A stretch of 58,744 bases of DNA from Bacteroidales bacterium. GTDB lineage: Bacteria; Bacteroidota; Bacteroidia; Bacteroidales; P3. Below, piece after piece: positions 53,114 to 58,744 of the stretch. The first letter of the stretch is position 1; the number at the start of each line of letters is the position of its first letter. The position numbers and the translations under genes are program-made. Location of the stretch: contig JAFSOU010000053.1 in NCBI GenBank assembly GCA_017443265.1, positions 1-58,744 on the forward strand, written 5' to 3'. The notes under the pieces are model-generated. The model worked only from the letters and a program-made list of their open reading frames with translations, was not told the origin of the DNA and ran no database searches.

Positions 53114-54076
53114 ATGGTAAAAGACATCAAGACAACCCTTGTGGATTTTGTTCACTATATGGGCACATTCAAATTTTGGAAAGAGCTGGTAATAATGACC
53201 TTAGGCATGGCCGTAACAGCCGCCGCCGTATATTATTTTCTGGTACCGAGCAAACTTATCATCGGCACTATATCGGGTTTGAGCATTGTGCTGAGCAATA
53301 TTTTCGGCGGCAACCTAGGCACTTGGATTATGGGCATCAACATACTGCTGCTGATTTTGGCTTTTCTGCTGATAGGCAACGAGTTCGGGGCCAAAACCGT
53401 TTACACCGCCCTGATACTGGGACCGCTCACCAATTTCTGGGACTGGGTTTTCCCGTGGCAGAACGTGGCCAACGCCAATCCCGTTACCGGCACCCCGTCG
53501 GTGATGGGCGACCCGTGGTTCGACCTATGCTGTTTTGTGCTGCTGCTGTCGGCGGCGCAGGCGCTTATGTTCAGCATCAACGCCTCCACAGGCGGACTCG
53601 ACATACTTGCCAAAATTGTGAACAAATACCTGCATTTCGACATAGGCACCTCGGTAAGCATAGCCGGCGCCATGATATGCTGCACGGCCTTTTTCATCAA
53701 CCCCTTCCGCATGGTTATCATCGGACTTATAGGCACTTGGATAAACGGCCTTGTGGTGGATTATTTCACGGCGGCGCTGGGCAACCGCAAGCGCGTATGC
53801 ATTGTGTCGAAAGAGCACGAGCGCATACGCAAGTACATTGTTGACAACCTGCACCGCGGCTGCACCCTTTACGAGGTGGTGGGCGGCTACAGCGGCGAAA
53901 AAAGCATCGAACTCGAGGTGCTGCTCGGCAAGGACGAGTTCAGCCAGCTGCTGGCGTGGCTGAAACAGGAGCAGATAAGCGCCTTCACCACCGCCAACAA
54001 TGTGAGCGAAGTGTACGGCCTGTGGTTCAGCACCAAAAAGAGAAAACAGCTCGAGGAAGAGATGAAACGCCGGTAG
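53114..54076 (+). CDS. YitT family membrane protein (DUF161 plus DUF2179)
   Basis: This 320-residue protein has five or six membrane segments (about 30-190: LGMAVTAAAVYYFLVPSKL, then STGGLDILAKIVNKY) followed by a cytoplasmic DUF2179-like ACT-type domain (about 225-310: CTLYEVVGGYSGEKSIELEVLL). The family is linked to transport, but its substrate is unknown. The ATG at 53114 is chosen over a TTG at 53090. It is the last gene with core-like composition before the AT-rich end of the window. Confidence 0.88.
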   Translation: MVKDIKTTLVDFVHYMGTFKFWKELVIMTLGMAVTAAAVYYFLVPSKLIIGTISGLSIVLSNIFGGNLGTWIMGINILLLILAFLLIGNEFGAKTVYTALILGPLTNFWDWVFPWQNVANANPVTGTPSVMGDPWFDLCCFVLLLSAAQALMFSINASTGGLDILAKIVNKYLHFDIGTSVSIAGAMICCTAFFINPFRMVIIGLIGTWINGLVVDYFTAALGNRKRVCIVSKEHERIRKYIVDNLHRGCTLYEVVGGYSGEKSIELEVLLGKDEFSQLLAWLKQEQISAFTTANNVSEVYGLWFSTKKRKQLEEEMKRR

Positions 54077-54126
54077 AGCCTATTGCCAACATGGTTTCTG
54101 CCATTGGGGGATCCGCCCCAAAAACC

Positions 54127-54206
54127 GACAATCGGATAATCCGAAACCCATATCATCTTCCCCTATCAATCCGAAAATCGGATAATCCGAACATCTTGAA
54201 ACAAAT
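54127..54206 (+). repeat. Octamer array, consensus CNGANNAT
   Basis: Units CCGACAAT, CGGATAAT, CCGAAACC, CATATCAT, CTTCCCCT, then after a 6-base step CCGAAAAT, CGGATAAT, CCGAACAT, CTTGAAAC. The second half is part of the duplicated promoter segment. Confidence 0.75.
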
Positions 54207-54239
54207 TTGTTTTTCTCGGTAAAAAAGTGTATTTTTGCA
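54171..54239 (+). promoter_or_regulatory. Duplicated 69-bp promoter segment, copy A (regulator gene)
   Basis: Contains TTG (54207-54209), a 20-base spacer and TATTTTTG (54230-54237), 33 bases before the ATG at 54271. It matches 54790-54858 at 67 of 69 bases. Confidence 0.85.
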
Positions 54240-54270
54240 AAATCATTTTGAACAAAAGGTGCGTGTTATC

Positions 54271-54750
54271 ATGAGAGAAAAAATTGTCGATATAATTGAC
54301 GAATACAGCAGACTCGGCATAGACCAACAAATTGACTATGCCAAGTTCTACCTTTATTCCATCATCACGAACTCCACAGCCTTGGAGGGCTCGACAATGA
54401 CTGAGGAGGAGAACCGACTTCTGTTCGATGAAGGGATAGGCGCGCAGATTACGGAGCACAGAAAGAGCAAGAAGAAAAATGACCCGATAAAAAGTTCACA
54501 GAAAACGTCCCAGAAAAGTTCACAGAAAACGCAACAGAAAAGTTCACAGAAAACGCAACAGAAAACGTTCCAGAAAATCATCGAACTTATTAGGGAGGAT
54601 GCCGTCATTACAACACAGAAAATGGCCGACAATATAGGCATATCCCGTCGTGCGGTGGCAAAGGCAATAGCCAAGCTCCAAGCAGAGGGAATCATCCGCC
54701 GTGTAGGTCCCGACAAGGGCGGCCACTGGGAAGTGATTCCGCAAAAGTGA
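54271..54750 (+). CDS. Fic inhibitory helix fused to a winged-helix domain, no Fic core
   Basis: This 159-residue protein opens with a segment typical of the N terminus of Fic family proteins. ITNSTALEGSTMTEEENRLL contains the (S/T)xxxE(G/N) inhibitory motif as STALEG, and LLFDEGI follows. The catalytic HPFxxGNGR core is absent. Instead a lysine/glutamine-rich linker (about 70-104; repeats of KSSQKTQQ) leads to a C-terminal winged helix (about 108-155: TTQKMADNIGISRRAVAKAI, ending RRVGPDKGGHWEV). It could be a DNA-binding regulator derived from a Fic-wHTH protein by internal deletion, possibly binding a Fic partner elsewhere. The ATG at 54271 is preferred over a TTG at 54235, which overlaps the promoter. 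Confidence 0.75.
   Translation: MREKIVDIIDEYSRLGIDQQIDYAKFYLYSIITNSTALEGSTMTEEENRLLFDEGIGAQITEHRKSKKKNDPIKSSQKTSQKSSQKTQQKSSQKTQQKTFQKIIELIREDAVITTQKMADNIGISRRAVAKAIAKLQAEGIIRRVGPDKGGHWEVIPQK
54490..54561 (+). repeat. Three 24-bp coding repeats in the regulator linker
   Basis: Units at 54490-54513, 54514-54537 and 54538-54561; the last two are identical and the first differs by two bases. Each codes for 8 residues and is itself two related 12-mers (AAAAGTTCACAG, AAAACGCAACAG). Confidence 0.85.
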
Positions 54751-54781
54751 ATGTTTCGATAGAGAAGAAAATAACCGCTGT

Positions 54782-54821
54782 CCGAAAGTCCGACAATCGG
54801 ATAATCTGAACATCTTGAAAC
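54782..54821 (+). repeat. Octamer array before the HNH gene
   Basis: CCGAAAGT, CCGACAAT, CGGATAAT, CTGAACAT, CTTGAAAC in 8-bp register. Same family as 41145-41200 and 54127-54206. Confidence 0.75.
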
Positions 54822-54858
54822 AAATTTGTTTTTCTCGGTAAAAAAGTGTATTTTTGCA
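54790..54858 (+). promoter_or_regulatory. Duplicated 69-bp promoter segment, copy B (HNH cassette)
   Basis: Contains TTG (54826-54828), a 20-base spacer and TATTTTTG (54849-54856), 43 bases before the ATG at 54900. It matches 54171-54239 at 67 of 69 bases. Confidence 0.85.
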
Positions 54859-54899
54859 GTGCAAATAATTCATAGAATTTGACCGAAATCATTACAAAT

Positions 54900-55958
54900 A
54901 TGCCACTACCACAAAACGCCAAACTTCCTATTTCCAGCCTTGCAGGGATTTTCGGCAACACAACCGCCACATACAAGTTCTATTGGTTTGTGTCGTTGTT
55001 GGATGTTGTAGTGAAAGAGCGTAAAACCCGAATCTCATTTTGGGAAATTATTGCTGGAATGGTGGCAGAATCGTGGTATTCGATTCATTATTTCAAACTT
55101 TCATTCGGAAAGGCCGATTCTCTTTATACACAATCACAGTTGCTACAACAAGAATTAAACATTCCAATTGACGAAAATAAAGATGGCATTAAGCGGATTC
55201 TGCTTGACAATTTGGCTAATAATCGTGTTAAAAGCTTGTTGCGGGTTTTCACCCTCAATGTGCCGTATCGTTTCCTTTCACCATGGATTAAATACACCTA
55301 TGATGCAGAAGTGGTAAACAAATCCCAGAGGTTTGAAAACGATTGTTTGTACGCCATTTTTGGCGATGAAATTGTTATCAATGAAAAATGGATTGGTTAT
55401 TTGGCTGAACATTACACAATTCTACACGACTTTGCCTTTTGGAACCTGACCGAATTTTTACAAAAGCGCAACCCGAACGTTCCCGATGTGCCTTCTAAAC
55501 TAATTAAACCAATACAAAGAGATTCTCTGTCCAAGCAACGAAACTTTTGGAATACTTACATTGAAACAGTGGGAAGTATAAACTGCATATATACAGGGAA
55601 ACCGCTTTACATAAGACATTACGATTTAGACCACTTTGTCCCGTGGAGCTTTGTGTCACACAATCTTTTATGGAATCTAATTCCTGCCGATTCGAGCATC
55701 AATTCATCTAAAAGCGACAATCTACCGCCTTTGGAGATATATTTGAAACCCTTTGCAAAAGTTCAGCACAGTGCATTGAAAACCCTATATGAAAAGAATC
55801 CGAATAACAACATTTTTGAAGATTATTTGATTGTTTACGATTCTGTTTCTGACTTGATAAAACTCTCTGAAACAGATTTTTACAGCGTTTTCAGAAAAAC
55901 ATTTTCGCCGATGGTGCAAATTGCCGAAAATATGGGATTTAAAATTTGGCAGCCATGA
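54900..55958 (+). CDS. HNH endonuclease domain protein (HNH_4, Cas9-like HNH)
   Basis: This 352-residue protein has a helical N-terminal two-thirds of unknown fold (begins LPISSLAGIFGNTTATYKF) and a C-terminal HNH domain. The nuclease elements are C229IYTG, then D244-H245 in DLDHFVPW, N259 in WNLIPADS and K271 in NSSKSDN. CxYTG followed by DxDH and N...K is the arrangement of the HNH_4 type, as in the Cas9 HNH module, with no second CxxC pair. It should cut one strand of DNA or a structured nucleic acid. ATG 54900 is preferred over TTG 54879. Its stop overlaps the next start (ATGA), so the two proteins are translationally coupled. It is more AT-rich than core genes. No CRISPR array or RuvC domain is present. 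Confidence 0.82.
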   Translation: MPLPQNAKLPISSLAGIFGNTTATYKFYWFVSLLDVVVKERKTRISFWEIIAGMVAESWYSIHYFKLSFGKADSLYTQSQLLQQELNIPIDENKDGIKRILLDNLANNRVKSLLRVFTLNVPYRFLSPWIKYTYDAEVVNKSQRFENDCLYAIFGDEIVINEKWIGYLAEHYTILHDFAFWNLTEFLQKRNPNVPDVPSKLIKPIQRDSLSKQRNFWNTYIETVGSINCIYTGKPLYIRHYDLDHFVPWSFVSHNLLWNLIPADSSINSSKSDNLPPLEIYLKPFAKVQHSALKTLYEKNPNNNIFEDYLIVYDSVSDLIKLSETDFYSVFRKTFSPMVQIAENMGFKIWQP

Positions 55959-56827
55959 AAAAGATAAAGAATAATCCCCACCTGACAGCAAAAGAGCGGA
56001 CTTCGATTTCGTTTCCGACCAATTGGCTTAAGCAACAAAAACTTTTGAAAGGCGAGATTTTGGACTTTGGCTGTGGATTTGGCTTTGATACCGACCAACT
56101 GAAAAAAGAAGGATACAACATTGTCGGTTATGACAATTATTATCGCCCCGAATATCCTAAAAAACGCTTTGACACGATTATTTGCAATTATGTGCTGAAC
56201 GTGCTGGAGCCGGACGACCAAGTGGAAGTGTTAATGGCCGTTTCAGAATTACTTAAACCGTCAGGAACTGCCTATTTCACAGTACGACGTGATTTGAAAA
56301 GCGAGGGATTCCGTATTCATTATGTCCACAAACAACCCACATATCAAAGTAATGTGGTTCTGCCGTGTAAGAGTTTGTTTAAAAACGAAAACTGCGAGAT
56401 ATACGAATACCGCCATTTTAATCAAACTCATTACAAGCGGCTTTATAGATTGGACAAAGACTGTCCGTTTTGCCAGTTAAATCCGAAAGTAGAGTTGCTA
56501 AGCGAGACCGCCACAGCAGTTGCTTTCTTTGACGGTTATCCTGTAAGCCAAGGCCACACACTCATTGTGCCTAAACGTCACGTAGCTAACTACTTCGATT
56601 TGACCAATCATGAACAGCGCGCGTTATGGCTGTTGGTGAACCGCTGCAAAAAGATTTTGGAAAATCGTTTTCACCCCGACGGTTTCAATGTCGGCATCAA
56701 CGTGAACGAAGCCGCTGGACAAAGTGTCTTTCATGTTCATATCCACCTAATTCCACGCTACAAAGGCGATGTTGAGAACCCAAAGGGCGGGGTGAGAGGG
56801 GTGATACCGGAGAAACAAAAGTATTAG
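55955..56827 (+). CDS. SAM-dependent methyltransferase fused to a HIT domain
   Basis: This 290-residue fusion has an N-terminal class I methyltransferase (about 20-150: SAM-binding LDFGCGFGFDTD at 36-47, acidic D60, CNYVLNVLEP at 77-86). It then has a HIT domain (about 168-280) with zinc-type CPFC at 170-173, GHTLIVPKRHV at 200-210 and the catalytic H260-x-H262-x-H264 (HVHIHLIP). HIT enzymes hydrolyse nucleotidyl bonds. The methyltransferase segment recalls, from memory, the family associated with DNA phosphorothioation. Such fusions are known in databases but have no assigned role. The ATG at 55955 overlaps the HNH stop; a TTG at 55946 is also in frame. The HIT half may edit a nucleotidyl intermediate of the modification; that is inference. 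Confidence 0.85.
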   Translation: MKKIKNNPHLTAKERTSISFPTNWLKQQKLLKGEILDFGCGFGFDTDQLKKEGYNIVGYDNYYRPEYPKKRFDTIICNYVLNVLEPDDQVEVLMAVSELLKPSGTAYFTVRRDLKSEGFRIHYVHKQPTYQSNVVLPCKSLFKNENCEIYEYRHFNQTHYKRLYRLDKDCPFCQLNPKVELLSETATAVAFFDGYPVSQGHTLIVPKRHVANYFDLTNHEQRALWLLVNRCKKILENRFHPDGFNVGINVNEAAGQSVFHVHIHLIPRYKGDVENPKGGVRGVIPEKQKY

Positions 56828-56846
56828 TTGCATTCAGAATATTGTT

Positions 56847-56854
56847 TATCTTTG
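56847..56854 (+). promoter_or_regulatory. Possible internal -7 element before the ATPase gene
   Basis: TATCTTTG lies 31 bases before the ATG at 56885; a TTG at 56828-56830 gives a spacer of only 16. It may add expression of the ATPase alone. Confidence 0.4.
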
Positions 56855-56884
56855 CAAAATCATTAATATATTAGTTTAGAAGCA

Positions 56885-58744
56885 ATGCAAAAACAAGGGA
56901 AATACAATTTTATCAAAATAGAGCGAATAATCATACGAAATTTCAGTCTCTATAAAAAAAACGGCAAAATTCAAGAAATAAATGTATCTGTTATTGATGG
57001 TGTCTATTGTTTAGCAGGTGCTAATGGTCTAGGGAAAACGACTTTTTTAAATGCCATAAATTATGGGTTAACTGGTGTCGTTTTAGCTCCTAATAAAGAA
57101 GTTTATGATCCTTCTCAAATTAAAAGCAATAATAGGAAATACACGGAACGTTATTTTGTTGGGAGAATAAAAGAAAGTGAAAAAGAATCTTCAGAAATTG
57201 AGATTTTATTTTGTGTTAATGGTAAGTATTTTAAGCTGTGTAGAGGTTTTTTTGAATCAGATGCTTTGAGGTCACTAGAAATCTATGTAAAAGACAAGAA
57301 TCAAATGATATCTCTATTAGATGGTTCTAACCAAAGTCCGAAACAATTAAATGAAATATATCAAAAAGAATTGGCTACGGCTATGGGAATAAAGAATTTT
57401 GATTATTTTGTTTTTTTGCAATTATATGTTCTTACATTTGATGAAAATAGACGTATGATATTCTGGGACGATAGAGCCTCCTCACACGCTTTGGCAATCG
57501 CTTTCAATACTGATATTAAAGATTCTGAAGAATTAATTTCAACTCAAAGAGAAATTGAAAAGTATGACTCGTATGGCCGAAATTATCGTTGGCAAGCGAC
57601 ACAGATAAACAAGAAAATAAAGGAATTATTAGAAAAAAAACAGAATTATCCTGATATTGACAACCAACAAAAAGAATTTGAATCATTAAATAACGAACTC
57701 AAAGAAGCGACCTTAGTATATGACAATGTTAAAACAGAATATAATACGCTATTAAAGAATCTCAGCGTGCTACATTCTGAAGTTATGTATAAAAAACAGG
57801 AACGAACCAAATTGTTTTCTGAATATGCAGAGCCAAGATCTAAGTTGCTATTAAACCCTTATATTAGTCATTCGATTGAGAAAAAAGAGTGTTGTATCTG
57901 TGGTGCTAAAGGAGACATTATTGCGGAGAACATTGAACAAGCAATCTATTCTGAAAAATGTCCATTGTGTGGCACTGCGATTATTGATTCATTTTCAGAT
58001 GAGGAACGTGATAAGTTGATTAAATTAATAGAAAATAATGACAGAATTATTACTTCTAAGAATAAAGAGATAGATGTATTATCTAAAGAAATCGACTGGA
58101 AAAAAATACAATTAGAAAAAGCAGAGTATGATTATTCACAAATACAGAAACGAATAGATGATTTGTTAGAAATGAATCCTCTCCTTTCGATGAATAATAC
58201 AGGAAATCAGGGAGTAGATTATTTGATTGGTTTGTATAAAAAAGAAAGAGACGAAGCCCTTGAACTTTCAAAAAAATCATATTCTAAAAGAAACGCGTTA
58301 TACGAAGAACTTAAACATTTACAAGATAAAATTGAGACAGCATATTCAGATGCAGAATCAATATTTGTCCCGATTTTTAAGGATTTGGCTAAGAGTTTTA
58401 TCGGTTTGGATTTGGATATTAAAATGCAAAGAGATAAACAGGTGCAGAAGCTTGTTTTAGAACTTCAAAATAGTGCAAGAACAGAATCATTTCAATTGTC
58501 CGAGAGCCAACGTTTCTTTTTAGATATTGCTTTAAGAATGGCTATTGCAATTTACCTTGCGACTCCATCTAATCCTGCATTTATGTTAATAGATACCCCA
58601 GAAGGTTCATTAGACATCGCTTATGAGAATCGGGTTGGAAAAATGTTTGCCAATTTCATCTTAGAGTATAAACAAAACATTATTATGACAGCCAACATTA
58701 ATGCTTCGCAGCTTTTGATCTCTGTTGCAGAACTTTGTGGCAAT
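56885..58744 (+). CDS. SMC/Rad50/DndD-like ATPase (3' end outside the window)
   Basis: 620 codons are open from ATG 56885 to the window edge with no stop. The two halves of an ABC-type head are readable: Walker A GANGLGKTT at 45-53, then, after long helical coiled-coil stretches, the signature LSESQ (538-542) and Walker B MLIDTPEGSLD (D570, E573), with MTAN as the switch region. In the middle of the coiled coil are two cysteine pairs, C336-x2-C339 and C359-x2-C362, a zinc-binding tip. This layout is that of RecN/SbcC/DndD-type DNA-processing ATPases. Probably only a few dozen residues are missing. Base composition is the most AT-rich of the large genes. It lies 57 bp after the methyltransferase-HIT gene, on the same strand. 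Confidence 0.88.
   Translation, partial: MQKQGKYNFIKIERIIIRNFSLYKKNGKIQEINVSVIDGVYCLAGANGLGKTTFLNAINYGLTGVVLAPNKEVYDPSQIKSNNRKYTERYFVGRIKESEKESSEIEILFCVNGKYFKLCRGFFESDALRSLEIYVKDKNQMISLLDGSNQSPKQLNEIYQKELATAMGIKNFDYFVFLQLYVLTFDENRRMIFWDDRASSHALAIAFNTDIKDSEELISTQREIEKYDSYGRNYRWQATQINKKIKELLEKKQNYPDIDNQQKEFESLNNELKEATLVYDNVKTEYNTLLKNLSVLHSEVMYKKQERTKLFSEYAEPRSKLLLNPYISHSIEKKECCICGAKGDIIAENIEQAIYSEKCPLCGTAIIDSFSDEERDKLIKLIENNDRIITSKNKEIDVLSKEIDWKKIQLEKAEYDYSQIQKRIDDLLEMNPLLSMNNTGNQGVDYLIGLYKKERDEALELSKKSYSKRNALYEELKHLQDKIETAYSDAESIFVPIFKDLAKSFIGLDLDIKMQRDKQVQKLVLELQNSARTESFQLSESQRFFLDIALRMAIAIYLATPSNPAFMLIDTPEGSLDIAYENRVGKMFANFILEYKQNIIMTANINASQLLISVAELCGN

Noticed and set aside
54178..54193. 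TCGGAT-A-ATCCGA as a dedicated operator of the regulator
   Set aside because: It is also a product of two adjacent octamer units, and the same 8-bp family occurs near 41.15 kb away from this cassette, so a specific operator cannot be claimed from sequence alone.
54900..55958. Cas9 or CRISPR-associated nuclease
   Set aside because: Only the HNH module resembles Cas9. There is no RuvC domain, bridge helix, CRISPR array or other cas gene in the window.
1..58744. tRNA, rRNA or complete insertion sequence
   Set aside because: Intergenic regions were read on both strands; no cloverleaf, rRNA segment, transposase or terminal inverted repeats of an IS were found.

Overview
The window looks like a chromosomal segment of a Bacteroidota bacterium, most likely order Bacteroidales, assembled from a genome with roughly 45-50% GC in its core genes. 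The evidence is: promoters of the TTG-N19/20-TAnnTTTG type; weak or absent Shine-Dalgarno sites; four secreted enzymes ending in a type IX secretion (T9SS) C-terminal domain; S46 and S9 dipeptidyl peptidases; an oxygen-sensitive NrdD/NrdG ribonucleotide reductase; and an rSAM/lipoprotein gene pair typical of this phylum. No tRNA, rRNA, CRISPR array or complete insertion sequence was seen.

Layout. 1-8.3 kb: the end of an unidentified gene, a polyprenol-phosphate mannosyltransferase, a GxxExxY protein embedded in small hairpin repeats, an S9 dipeptidyl peptidase, a lipoprotein, three small membrane proteins (two are paralogs), then a radical SAM enzyme with its partner lipoprotein. 8.3-18.3 kb, minus strand: a lone secreted protein, then a tight operon manC-asnS-ctpA-M1 peptidase-lysC-ispG. 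18.6-22.6 kb: a small secreted protein, a formylglycine-generating-enzyme-like protein, an S46 peptidase and a 56-residue protein. 22.8-31.6 kb, plus strand: gdhA, nrdDG, then ribE-radical SAM-unknown-DUF368-ruvB. 31.7-40.4 kb, minus strand: two tandem paralogous subtilisin-like T9SS proteases, the second with about a dozen 71-residue Ig-like repeats, and the decayed tail of a third copy. 40.7-44 kb: a C_GCAxxG_C_C protein, a Fur-type regulator, a Zn/Cd-type P1B ATPase and a GlsB-like protein. 44-48.8 kb: an overlapping operon pssA-M20-SGNH hydrolase-M28. 48.9-54.1 kb: an OmpA/TPR lipoprotein, two secreted unknowns and a YitT transporter-like protein.

The last 4.5 kb (54.17 kb to the end) is the most unusual part. 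It is AT-rich compared with the rest. It holds a short regulator made of a Fic-type inhibitory helix plus a winged helix, without the Fic catalytic core. A three-gene cassette follows: an HNH nuclease of the Cas9-like HNH_4 type, a SAM methyltransferase-HIT fusion overlapping it by ATGA, and an SMC/Rad50/DndD-like ATPase that runs off the window. The regulator and the HNH gene are each preceded by near-identical 69-bp promoter segments, which suggests shared control. I regard this as a candidate nucleic-acid defence or repair system; its function is inferred, not shown.

Intergenic DNA carries two layers of small repeats that no gene explains: hairpins with three-base loops (1.3-2.0 kb and 6.6-6.8 kb, with a compensatory base change between copies), and strictly 7- or 8-bp-periodic degenerate arrays at several gene ends.
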